Shown here: one piece after another, positions 1 through 12,300 of the stretch
Layout: each line of letters starts with the position of its first letter
Numbering within the stretch: position 1 is the stretch's first letter
Assembly (NCBI GenBank): GCA_030549495.1
Contig: JAUIRK010000909.1
Location: 1-64,000, forward strand
From: Nectonema munidae
Lineage: Eukaryota; Nematomorpha; Nectonematoida; Nectonematidae
Direction of reading: 5' to 3'
Length of the DNA stretch: 64,000 nucleotides
The notes under the pieces: model-generated
What the model was told of the DNA's origin: nothing
Databases searched by the model: none
The model's input: only the letters and a program-made list of their open reading frames with translations
Made by a program: the position numbers and the translations under genes

Positions 1-347
1 TAAATTTTCACTCTGTTATCTCTTTTCGTTTATTCGAAATCAGGCTTTACTTTTGCAGCTTATTTTACACCTACCCATAGCTTTCAATTCATGGTTCACT
101 TATAAACATGTGTCCTTTACGCAACTTACAACACCTAGTTATCCCCAGATTTTCTTCACCTAAATCTAAAAAATCTTTACAATATAGAGTAATTAAATAT
201 TGGAATGATTTTCTATCTAATATTTTTAATGAAACGGATCCCATTAGGTTTGTTAAACAAGAACTTTTTGCAATTTTTGTAGGTGCTTATGATTATGACT
301 GGTCGATTGATAACTGTTTTGTTTGTCAAAAATATAAGAATACTTGA
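1..347 (+). mobile_element. 3' tail of a LINE (non-LTR) ORF2
   Basis: From position 3 the + strand reads as the C-terminal end of a non-LTR retrotransposon polyprotein, interrupted by one stop near 82. The segment from 108 to 344 carries the usual tail pattern: VIPRFSS, then a basic stretch, then LQYRVIKYWNDF and a final FVKQELF helix. In LINEs of the Jockey/CR1/RTE kind this follows the reverse transcriptase (P-R-F...S-x-x-Y-R-x-x-x-x-W-N-x-L). The reverse transcriptase itself would lie to the left of the window. The stop and the truncation at the window edge suggest a dead copy. The family is inferred from this short tail only. Confidence 0.55.
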
Positions 348-1029
348 GATAGAATTTTTATAGAGAAGTGGCACTTTTGATTGAACTTTCAATTGTATAA
401 ATTCCTCTTAATTTTATTATATTGTATCCTTTAATAGGTTTTTTTTCTTTTAAAATTAGTGTTATTTTGTACGCCTTTTAACATTATTTGCAGTGTCTTT
501 ACGCTAGATATACAATGAGTACCACTTTAAATTTTAAATTTGTAACCACGGGACCGGCTAGTATTTATATATCCTACAAGCGGCTCAGACCTTTAGTATA
601 TATAAATATATATTTCCTTTATATTTTCCGATTATTTATACGTTTAAATTTTACTTCTAAATGATTTTAAATTTGTCTTCTAACAATAAATTTTTCTTCT
701 TCTTAAACTTTACTATAAACATAGTTCTAAGGAAACGCAGTTTAAAAATATAATTTTAGCAAACCACTTCTATAAATATCAATGCAATTGGGGTTCGTTG
801 TTTAACGCAAATTATTAAAATCCTTAATAAAATTTTAACTTATTCCATATATTGAGTTTTAAAAAACTCATTTTTTAAATCTTCCATAACCTCAAAAGTT
901 TACCCATTATCTTCTAAACTCACAATAATTTTATCTAGTATAATCTTTCTAACCCTAAAAAGGATAATGACATTCACTACCCTATTATAATTTTATACAT
1001 TATAATTTATAACATATTACTATCATTTA
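348..1029. other. AT-rich intergenic DNA, no gene seen
   Basis: This stretch follows the LINE tail and may include its 3' untranslated end. It holds no open frame of note, no RNA gene and no clear repeat structure that I can support. Confidence 0.4.
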
Positions 1030-1640
1030 GTAAAATTTTCTCCATGTATGATCGATATAATAACAAAGGGGAGACATCGATGTAAAGATCATTGTGATTT
1101 AAGTATAGCTATACCTTCCGTAAAATCTTCCGCGTGAGTAGGGTTGGTTAGATGCTGGATTCGATAAATCAAGGTCTTGGGTTCGATTCTGCATCAAGCC
1201 CGCTTTCCTCATAGTTCGATACAAGCGGCGCAATTGTGCCTTCTTGATGAAAACACCCCGGGGTACCTTTACCTTTTACCTTCCGGTGTGTTTAATTTGA
1301 TACTGTTTATAATAAAGTTTGCTTCGTGCTTGATTTGAAATAATAAAAATAAAGAGACAACGTGGTTAAAGTCATTGTGTTTTTGATTATTCTTTCAATA
1401 ATCTAGATTTTACTGTGCTTTTAATTTAATACTTTCCATAATTGCTCCTTGTTTGTTTTGGAGTTTAAATATGGAAAGACAACTTGGTAAAAATTATTGT
1501 GTTTTTGAAAAGGGATAGGTAGGCAATTTTTAATGATCTTTATGTTATAGTGATACTATAACGAAGTATTAGAAAAAGAATAAGATATTTTTGGGCTTAA
1601 GGTTAATGTTAGATACTATGTTACTGATATATTTTCCAAG
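1030..1640 (+). repeat. Interspersed repeat with internal ~130-bp units (copy 1)
   Basis: The phrase GAGACAACGTGG followed by a variant of TAAAAATCATTGTGTTTTTGA recurs at about 1070, 1355 and 1480, each time after a TTTGATTTGATATAATAA-like lead. The same units recur at 40740-41010, where the following TATAGTGRTACTATRACKARGTATTAG segment is also shared (compare 1548-1570). This indicates a dispersed repeat family that is itself internally repetitive. A SINE is inserted at 1121. No coding capacity was seen. Confidence 0.55.
1121..1285 (+). mobile_element. tRNA-derived SINE, copy 1
   Basis: A short element with a tRNA-like head. TGGTTAGATGC resembles an A box and GGTTCGATTCT an RNA polymerase III B box, about 40 bases apart. 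A conserved body follows (CATAGTTCGATACAAGCGGCGCAAT, with GAAAACACCCC further on) and then a simple ACCTTT-type tail. TACCTTCCG occurs on both sides (1112-1120 and 1277-1285) and can be read as a 9-bp target duplication, although the tail has similar sequence. Copies occur at 13117-13244 (minus strand) and 31103-31187 (truncated). The element sits inside a dispersed repeat. Confidence 0.7.
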
Positions 1641-3132
1641 TTTTTAATTAGATATCGGTGAAAAAAGGATGAGTCTCAAAATTATACAAATAATTTTTAT
1701 TTACATTTTTAAAATAACATTATGCAAAAAGAATAAGAGATTTTTTATGCTGAGAACTAAGGTTTTGTCATTTTAAAAATATATTTGAAAAAGAATATGA
1801 TTTTTAGGTTTATGGTTATAATTAGATATTATCATTTTTAAAATATATTTTCAAAAAGTGAAACTTTTTAATTTTTTTGGCTCCGAAAATTTAGTTAAAA
1901 CAAAGTAGAGCTTGGAATACAATAAATTTTTAATTGATTGCAGATTATGCCTAAACCAACAAAATTAAAAATGTTCACTTTTTGATTATATATTTTAAAA
2001 ATAACATTATCTAGCCCTAACTCTAAGCTCACACCATCTCACAGATGTCCATCTCTAACCTAACCCCAACCCTGTACCATCTCACAGTCAAGCTTAAAAA
2101 TGTATAAATTTTAATATTTCGTCTCTCGGATTACAAACTCTACAAACATATTTAAAATAAATATTTTCTTTCTCGGAATGAGAATGTCGGAATAAGGGGG
2201 AAAACATTGAAAAAATCTGTTACAGACAGCTGTGTGTCTGTTATCGGAGTTGTCGAATAATTTAGTGTAAGATAAAGGAGGTCTGGTTTATTAATTTTTT
2301 TGTCGTTCTTATAGCATCCAAAGAAGAATATTCTTCCATAACTGGTCAGATGATAGTGATTTAATTTATCGAGAATTTTAATCGAAGAACACTGGATAAA
2401 GGAAAGGATTAATTGTTAAAGAGATACAGCATATATTCAGGCGAAAGCAGAGATATTTTTAATAAAAATAAGTTCAATATACCTATGTATAATATTATTC
2501 TATTTATAAATCAAGACACTGCACTTCTATGACAAGGCCATTTGCCCAAAAACTAAAATCTTTTTATGTTTTATTTTTTTTAAGATATATTGCTCAAACA
2601 ATATAATAAATAATTTCTTTATCTCTAAATATGAATGACAATCATGACTAGAATATCATTAACAGACTCAATGGAATAACTACAATTTTACAACTTTAGT
2701 TAAGGTCAAAAATTTTAGGACGGCAAACTCTTTTATCTGAAATAAAAAATTAAAATTTGTGAAAGCTCAAATGTTTTTACTTTAACGGAAACAGGGCCTT
2801 TCCTCGATTATATCAAGAAAAGGATGATTTAAATAAATTTATTAATTTATTTTGAATAAAGTGTACTATTACTGAATTATTTTTTTAGTTTTTAATTATA
2901 TATCGGTGGAAAAAGCATGACTCTCAAAATTATATAAATAATTTATTATTTAAATATTTTTGCTAAACTTTCTATTCTAGTATAATTTTGGAAAAAAAAT
3001 GTCCTTCACTATTAGTTCAAAAGTTGCTAATAAATTGCGTTGTCTTTATAAACATAATAACTTTTGTAGCCTACTCAACAAGTAAATAATAATAAAAATA
3101 AGAATATTATTTTTAAATTATTTTTTCTATAG
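1641..3132. other. No gene recognised; upstream part of the LRPPRC-like gene
   Basis: The first exon that can be placed downstream (3133) begins in mid-codon, so an earlier exon with the start codon must lie here or further left. I could not identify it. The sequence is AT-rich with a few short near-repeats (AAAAAGAATAAGATATTTTT-type phrases around 1575, 1725 and 1790) and no supported feature. Confidence 0.35.
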
Positions 3133-3341
3133 TCAATTGGTAGTAAAAGTTCCAAAATCAAATTTATGCCTAGCAACTGCTTCATCAGATAATTCTAAAT
3201 TTTATCAAAATTCTTCAACTCTTCCTATACAAATTGAAAATTTTTTCTACCAGCTAGAAGTTCAACATAGCATTAATGGACATGTTAATCCAAAACTCTT
3301 AGAAACAATTACAAATCGAATTAATAATGATAAAATTATAA
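3133..3341 (+). CDS. LRPPRC: LRPPRC-like exon a (N-terminal helices)
   Basis: Opens after TTTTTTCTATAG and closes before GTAAAATT. It starts with one base completing a codon and leaves one base (A) over. It encodes QLVVKVPKSNLCLATASSD and then FFYQLEVQHSINGHVNPKL, which corresponds to the family's first helical unit (a basic turn, then G-x-[IV]-x-x-K-L-L). The upstream partner exon with the start codon is unknown. Confidence 0.7.
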
Positions 3342-6300
3342 GTAAAATTATTTTTTTAAATGTATTTTCAAATTCTTCTGTTATTTGCTTTTTATTTGAT
3401 GTTTATGCGAAAATTTTCTTCAATTTTTGAGTGACTGAGTCATTCTATATCTTTAAATTTCGCAGACCCTTTACTCTATCAGTGACGGGGGGCTATTTTA
3501 GCGCCACCCCTCAACTAAAATTTCTCTTGTACCAAATTGGCTGTATCTTTTGCTATCATACATTGTGACATTTCCTAAAATGCATAGCGGCATCTTTTGA
3601 TACCATTTTCATGGCAGTTCAATGACCTTTTCATGCCTAAATCTGTCAATCAAAATCAAAAGTTAAACTTTTTTAACAAAATTCTCACTATCTCTAGTTA
3701 AGCTTATAACTTTTGTTCTATATTATATACAACACTTTATAGTTTAAATTTTTTCAAAATCATCCTTACTTTTTTGGGAAATGACAATCCAAATTTTGAT
3801 TGATGAGAAATATATCTAATAAAATTCAAATTTTACATGAAATATATTTTATATCAAATCGGGCATGCTGATTTCATTTTTGGAAATTGAAAATACCTAT
3901 AAATGTGTAACAAACTTACGGTTTACTTCTAAAATCGGTCTCTGAAAACATTCATTTAAATTTTACATGGAATATACACATTATAACAAATCAAGAATCG
4001 CAATTTCATTTATAAATTCTTTTTGCATTTAGAATTTGAAAATGCTAATCAATGTGAAACATTTGGGGTTTATTTTTAAAATATTCCTCCGAGAACATTA
4101 ATTAAAATTTTACATGAAATATACACGCTTTTATAACAAATCAACAATGCAATTTCATTTATGGATTGGTTTTGCATTTAGAATTTGAAAATACTAAGTG
4201 TGAAACAAAGTTGCGGTTTATTTCTAAAATCTATCTTCGAGAACATTCATTCAAATTTTACATGAAATATACACATTTTCATATCAAATCAACAATGCCA
4301 ATTTCATTTATAGATTATTTTTTCATTTGGATGTCAAAATACTTATAACTTTATAAGTGCGAAACAAAGTTGAGGTTTATTTCTAAAATCTGTCTTCGTT
4401 AACATTTATTCAAATTTTACATGAAATATACACATTTTCATATCAAATCAACAATACCCATTTCATTTATAGATTATTTTTGCATTTGGATTTCAAAATA
4501 CTTACAAGTGTGAAACAAATTTGCGGCTTATTTCTAAAATCTGTCTTCGAGAACATTCATTTAAATTTTACATGAAATAAACGCATTTTCATATCAAATC
4601 AACAATGTCAATGAAATACCCACATTTTTATAACAAATCAACAATTCCAATTATTGATTGTTTTTGTATTTAGAATTTGAAAATACTTGTAAGCGTGAAT
4701 CAAATTTGCAAATCAGGTGTTTTACACATATGTACCCATTTTCAAGTAGGCTGAGTCCAACAGTGATGTTTATTTTTTATAAAAATTTATCATACCTGTC
4801 AAAAAATGATTGACATATGACACTTCAACTGAAATAAAGGATTTCATGATTAAATAGTTATACGTAGGTATATATGTAATTTATTTTGTCATAGAACAAA
4901 TAGAATTATAAGTAGGGAAAACAAAATTGCAAAAAAAGGAAATATAACTGAAAATAATATAGAACTAAAAACGGGATTTTATACCCAATTCAATGAGGTG
5001 ATTTTTTTTAATTAAATTAATTAAATACAAAACAAGGACTCTGTAGAGGCATATTTTGATGCGCGTCATTTTATTTGAAGGAGAAAGACAGTTCGTTTAT
5101 ACCATTCACTCTACAATATCTCGAAACAAGCTGAATCGGCCAATTTAAATAAGTTTCGTGTTTGACCATTTTGAGAAAGTTTTATACGTATAATCAAATA
5201 ATATACAAATGAACGAAGATGATAAAGTTAAAACATAATTTATTTATAATAAAAATTGGTCGTTTTTTTATATCTAGTCATTTGTTGTCGTATCGTTTCT
5301 CTAAAATGAAAAATATTTTCCCCTCAAAATGAGTTTTGTGCATAAAATTTGCTATTTTATTTAATAATTGCTGGCAGTATTTAAAAAAAGTGAATAATCT
5401 TTATTAAAAACTCACGGATAAAAAAAAGAGAAACTTTATTCGAAAATTTGTCTTTTTGATAATCATATATCAATCAATTTTTGACAAGTTTGATTGATTT
5501 TTTAAAAAATAAACTTGATCATCGTATTCAGCACACTTGAAAATGAGTATATATGTGTAAAAAAACTTTGTTAATCATTTAAACTAAAAGTTTCTTTTTT
5601 TAGTTGAGCTGTCATATATCAATCAATTTTTTGACAGGTTTGGTTGATTTTTAAAAAAATAAACGTGACCATCGTTTTCAGCACACTTGAAAATGAGTAT
5701 ATATGTTTAAAATATTTTGTATACCCATTTAGACTAAAAGTTTCTTTTTTTAGTTGAGCTGTCAAATATCAATCAATTTTTGACAAGTTTGATTGATTTT
5801 TATAAAAAATAAATCTCACGATCAGATTTTGTAAAAATTTGGAATCGTTCAAGAAAACCTCCTCCCCCCGTCACTGAGGAAATGAAAATAGGCCGTCACT
5901 AATAAGGTTAAAGCGATCACTAAGAAACTAGTTTTCGATTCTCTGAATATAAATACAATATATTATTTACATGCCCATATTTAAAAAACAAATGTAAGAG
6001 TTTAGCATGAAGGAGAGCATTCATGACCTAAACTCGGCCTTTTGAATTTTATCAGCCACGTCCGTACCCCTTTTTTTTAATATTCTTTGAACCCGCTCTT
6101 ATTTTTGTATAAGCCTATAACTTTCTATACCCTTTTCTAATCTTTTTGAATTTTTTGAGATAACATAAATTTCTTTTTTTATTATTTCAGCTTAACGACC
6201 AGAATAATCAGACGATATCTAATGTAAAGCAGATTTGTATTAATGAGCTTTGATAAACGCAGACGATTTTATTTTTGTAAAGTCGACATGGGCGTTAACG

Positions 6301-9300
6301 GGCTAACCTGCAAACATAAGTCCATGAGATCGCGTTAATTTAAAATTTTAATTTAAAGTGCCTTATTTGCAAACATGGCTCCTCCTAGTCTTTCACTTAT
6401 GCAGAGATCTTAATTTTGAATTAAAAAAAAATAAACCTTTTTTCTTTTTAGATCGTTTGTCCAACACGCATTCGTTAATTTTACTACGATGTTGTGGAAA
6501 TTACTTGAAGAATTATCCAACAGATCAGCGTCAAAAAATTTTAAACAATATATGGGAAAGTCTCAAATCTGCACGTATTTTTTTATTTTATTTTACATAA
6601 CGTGATGCCTGAAAATTATTCAAATTTGAAATAAAATTTGGTCTTTTGAACTAAAATCACCATTATGATTTGATTTTATGACTCAGTTTTGTAATTAAGG
6701 AAAAATAATGGGTAAAGGTGCGAAACAAATTTTTGAAATCTGTTTTTTTCCAAAAAAAAATGTTTTAACTTTACGATTACAATAATTATAAATAACAAAT
6801 TTTGCAAATATTATTTAGTTTATGTAAATATAGATTATTTTTTTAAAAACAAATAATTTGAAATTTAAATAAAATATCTATCCTTTAAATTAAACTTTTC
6901 TTATTGGGTTTTATTCTAATCGTTTATTCTAAAAAAAAGGACTCCGACAAAATGAATATCCTATCTAATATGTATTCGAATAAAATTTTTAATGTATTTC
7001 CTGCATAATTTATACTTTAACGTCTATATTAGATACACTCTTGAAATATTTATCTATACAATTTCGAACGCATAACGCTTTTACATCTCTAATTTTAATT
7101 ATAAAAATGACTACTTGTTTGAAATTCCTCAATCAAAATTTTATTAAAAATAATTTATACTGAATCTACCATGTTGATTTTATTTTTGGGTCTCGGTTTA
7201 GGCCATAGCACTAAACATTTGTGAAAGTGTCGATCGAATTAGTGATGTATACCTCAAACGTAGTTTTTTTAAAATCATTCGTTAAATTTTTTTCAACAAT
7301 TATTATATCTTGATTTTATAATACAAATAGAAATTATTTATATTTTGACTTACTTTCTTGTGATATTAATCTCTTGTAATCATGATGATTAGCAAAATGT
7401 ATAAGAAAAAATATCATATTAAAAATTTTTAAAAATAAACAACACTGGATTAAAAATTGCAATATAAAAACTTTTTGATGATGAGTATAAGAAGGTATGG
7501 AATAATGGAACCTAAAAGCACGTTAAATGAAAACCTGTAATGAAGAAAAAAACTAGTAAATCTTGGGGCCTCTCTTTCTTATATAGTTACTTTAGTAGTC
7601 CTTTCATCAGCTATATAAATTTGAGAAGTAGCTATGTATCGTATTGACAAGTAAGCACTACCGTTTTCAAAACAGCTTGGATTTTGTGTATTCATTTAAT
7701 AAGTTTTTCAAAATGGTCTGAACCATAGACAAACAGCTATATTATTTCACATTTAAAATCTTATTTATGAATCCTTAGCTTATAAGCTAATATTAAATCT
7801 AGAGTTTACTTAATTGTCATAGATGCCCATATGTAGCTCTTCTCGTAGCTGGTAAACACGGCGGGTATGTGGGACGCGCTCTTAGATTGTGGATGTGTAC
7901 CATTTTATTAAAACCTACTGTGGGCGGTGTTGTTGTGGTTTCAATATTAATACTGCGAGTTAGTTGGTGTTTCAATTCTAAAAATTTGGGTTATTCTTAG
8001 ATACCTTGGCCCTTTTGAATCCAATGTGAGCTCTTGTGGCTCCTTTAGGATTTAAATTTAGTTTTTATCTTGTCTGCCGTGTCCCTTCTAGCAAAGTAGA
8101 TTTTTGATAGTACGGTGGAGTGAGACACTAACTACAGTTGCAACTAAAAGGTTAATCCTTGGATAAATATTTTATCTGAATAAGCTCATTTTGTTACAAA
8201 ATAAGGAATACAAATTGAATCAGGTCTATCTTGTATGACGTAAATCGCTTCTTTTTCTACATGAAGAAACCAGACTCAATAAAGTAAGATGTGTGAAAAG
8301 CGAGTGAGAGTGTAACCTTGGATCTTTTCCGAATAGAGACTACTTATGCATGTGTCATTGATTCTCATCTTCTGGTGTCCCTCGGACTTGAACCTCGTTT
8401 GAGCTGTTGTCTTATTTTGAAGTTCAATGATTTTTAACTTGAAAGCATCTGCAATGAATGTGTTCACAAACTACCCTGGCACTGTCGTAAAGTGGGTTTT
8501 CATATCATTATGTAAGTAACTACTTGAAATGAACAACGTTATCAGAAACTCCGTGTATATATCTGCTAAGGACAAAAACTTCAAACTCCTTTCTCCAAAG
8601 TTTCAACTAGAATAGCTTAAATGTGATGCCACTGTTTGCATCAACAAGTTTCTGTCAGAGTTCTGTTCCATTAAACTATTCCAAAGTGCAATAAAACGAT
8701 GCAGGTATTCATTAAAATGAAATATCTGTAGACAGCCACAAGTCATCAGTGCGCAACACAAATCATTTAAATTCCTCCTCGCTCTTAATTGCAGTTAGAG
8801 CCATCTTGCAATGCACTTTTTTTTATCAGGTTTACAACTTTGGTGCTGTCTAGGTACTTCATGTAATCATTCTGCTTGATTTAGACAACCAAGTGCTGCA
8901 CTAGGAACATCTTTTTTAAGTAAACACTCACTGAATCCCCGATACTTTTCTATCATAGCACCAGCTCCATCTGCTGCACAAGCAACACTCTTCTTGAATG
9001 TAATCTTGTTCTCTTCAAAATGAGCGTCACGTTTTTTGAAGATGAATTCACCCTTTGTGACAGTGAGTCGTTAGTTTCAATTGAGAAGACTTCTTCACAT
9101 GTATCATCAACATTAATCAACTTGACAAATGTCATTAGAAAAGCTGAATTATTCGTTGATTTGAAGTTGAAGTCATCCCCTACAATTTTGAGAAATTCAT
9201 TTTTCTGATGAACTCCCTTTTCATGAATGCATAACAAAATTTTGCTTGCATTTTTCTTAGCTGAACTGCCCATGTTTATCAAAAGATGAGGTTGGTCCCA

Positions 9301-12300
9301 AGCGCTTTCTTATATTATATCTTCACGGATGAATACATAGGGAGGTGAACTTACACAGTTAAAATAAATATACGTAAAATCAGCCCTAAACTAAACTCAA
9401 GCATGATAAACAGAATATTTGAAACATTATCATATGTTCATGTTAATAAAATTTGTTAGATTAATTAAATATTTTACTTTTAATTACAAATACTATCTAT
9501 ATATGGAGAGCAAAATTAGACACCATATAAAGTATAGGATTCATCCTATACTTTATATGTATGGGACTCATCCTATACTTTATATGTATAGGACTTATTC
9601 TATACTTTATATGTATAGGACTCATCCTATACTTTATATGTATAGGACATCATAGCTTCAAAAAAATTAATCAGCTTTTTCAGATTTTTTGGGAAGTGTA
9701 AACAGGAGCACCAGTATATATAGCACTCATCATACAGACTATAAGTTGATAAGGAATTTTTAACTAAGACAATATAGGTCCTATCGATACATCTGGCTCA
9801 ATATTTTCTTTGCTGTTTATATACTCAAGACTTGGTTAACTAATGGATACGAATTAAAAAAAAGGGCTTTGATTTCTAAAAATAAAAATTGAAAGAAGCT
9901 AAAAATCTCTAGGAATTTACGGTCTAGTTAGTTAGGGTAGTAGTCAGTAATCTCTTTGCCTTGCATTTTAAAATAATCTTCATAAATTATATTCGTGGAT
10001 CAATCCTTGGCGTATTTTTTGTCTTCTTTCATCTATAGAATCATTAATTATATCATGAAGAACAAAAATTGTTTTAAGAATTATCTACTAATTATGTCTA
10101 ATATATTTAGTCAAAAGAAGCTTTAGCATTGGGCCAATCTTCTTAAGGCCAACGTGCTTTAGACTAAAATACCAATCGCTGCTAAGTGTTTATTAAAATT
10201 TTTATTCTGAGATTAGGTATTTCATTTTAACTAGTATTTATTTTTTAGAATATCCATTAGACATTAATCACTATAACTTACTTCTCCGTATCACTTCTGA
10301 AAACGAAGACACTTCTCTAGACTTGGACAACTTTCTCTCCATGCTCCAAGAACAGTCAATCACTCCGAATAAGTTCACCTATGAAAATCTAGTGTATGCA
10401 TATTGCAAAAGGGCAGACATGGACAACGCTACAACGATTGTGGAGAAGATGAAGCAAAACAACATTTCCCTGTCCTCCTATGTTCTTAATTCCTTCATTG
10501 AAGGCTATACTCTTTCCAATGACATTGAAAGCGCAGAAGCCATGTTTGAAACAATGAAGAATATTGGCATAACACCACTTTCCCATACTTTTGGTCTCTT
10601 GTGTGGCGCCTATGCCACTAAGACTGATGTAAACCAAATCAAGAGATTGCTAAATTACGCTAAGGAACAAAGTATTTTTAGATTCTAATACCATATGTGA
10701 TCACTTGAATTTTAAGTAGGACTACACAGTCGGATTCACATTCGAAAAACTACTCCATTCCAACATAATCGACAAAATGTCCATAAAACATAACTGTTCT
10801 TCTCAGCAATTAATATATTGATGCATGTTTATCTGAATAGAAGCTTTTGTTCTTAAATGAATTTTTCGTCTAATTACTCATCACATTTATTGCATTTTAT
10901 TGAAATAATTCGGAGTTGGAATAGCAAATTTAGCAGGAGTCCAGTCCACTTTTTATTCCGACCCCATCGCCCTGATTTTAAAGACCTTATTTTCTAATTG
11001 ATTTGAAATTTAACTTTATTAAAAATTATGGATTTTCATAAATTGCAATTCACGTGTATTTTTTCATTCTTTTTGTTGATGTTGTGTTGTCTGTCACCTT
11101 GAAATAAAAACATTTTAGCAGATAATATTTATTTAGTTTGTTTTGAACATCAGGGCGTAAAGCATTTGTCTGTGCCATAGTATATTTAGAGGAAAGTACG
11201 AATTTTTAATACGAACTTACAAAATATATAAGTACCAGCATGGTTAAATATAATAATAGGAGAATACTTTAAACATGATAGTCTTGTCAATTTTATCTTG
11301 CTGATTACAAAAATGTTAGTAGTTTTGCAACATCACGTAAGAGTTTCGAATTAAACACGTTCGAAAAATTTTCATATAAAATTTGAATTATTGGAAAAGA
11401 GGTATATGTAGTATACAAACAAAAACTTTATTAAAATGCAAAAAAAAGAATTATATATAAAGACTTTTTTAGCTTTTCTTTTGTGCAATTAATTTGAATT
11501 ATTCCTTTTTATAGACCAACAGTAGTCCGTCATGATATTGACACTCCATTTTCCTTGATACCTTTTTCCATCTCACTTATATCTTGGTGAAAACGTTCAC
11601 CTTGCTTGTCACTATAATTTCCAGAAAAATAATGAGATGGGAATGTAAAAAGTGCATTTTTACACTCATCCAGAACCGAGATCACGAAAATATGAAATTA
11701 ATACCTCAACTATTTTTTCATATTCAACCCTCCTTTTGTTACCTTAAAAATTTTTAAACGATAACCATGCTTTTTTTTCACTTTCCATCATAATTTTTTC
11801 AAAATCATCATCCTTCATTAAATCTTTAATTTGGGGACCCAGCTTTCAATTTCGCATCACTAATTTGTTGAAATTTATTTGCAAATACTTGAATGCAGCG
11901 TTTTGTTTATTCTACAAGTGGAGTAGCTATTATATTGAACATTCAAGGTAAAAAATTTATTCTTTTCGTGTAAGTTTTCATCTCGTAATGTGTGTCTTTT
12001 GCTCTACTGTCCCAGCGGCACAAAAAGCAAGGATACTTTGTGTATCCCTTTAACTTTGGATGAATAAAATAGTTGGAAAAAAGTATATTTTTTAGAAAAT
12101 GATATGTACTGCTATTGTACCGTTACAGGCAAAACATTAATTAAAAATGTACCAATAACTTCAAATCCAGATGTGATTGAATGAAAAAAGTAATTAAAAT
12201 AATGATTAAATGTATTAAAAAAAACAATAAAAAATTATGTTGATCGGTGTTATTTTATGTCCATTTAGCTTTAGTGTGGTTCTAGCTGGATATTATTAGA

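Noticed and set aside
1141-1200. tRNA gene
   Set aside because: It has A- and B-box-like motifs but no acceptor stem pairing, and the same sequence recurs in truncated form elsewhere, so it is a SINE head.
9537-9650. CRISPR array
   Set aside because: The units are contiguous without spacers and the genome is eukaryotic.
9419-9655. Open frame of 78 codons over the minisatellite
   Set aside because: It is open only because the repeat unit is 27 bp; the first half is low-complexity and has no motif.
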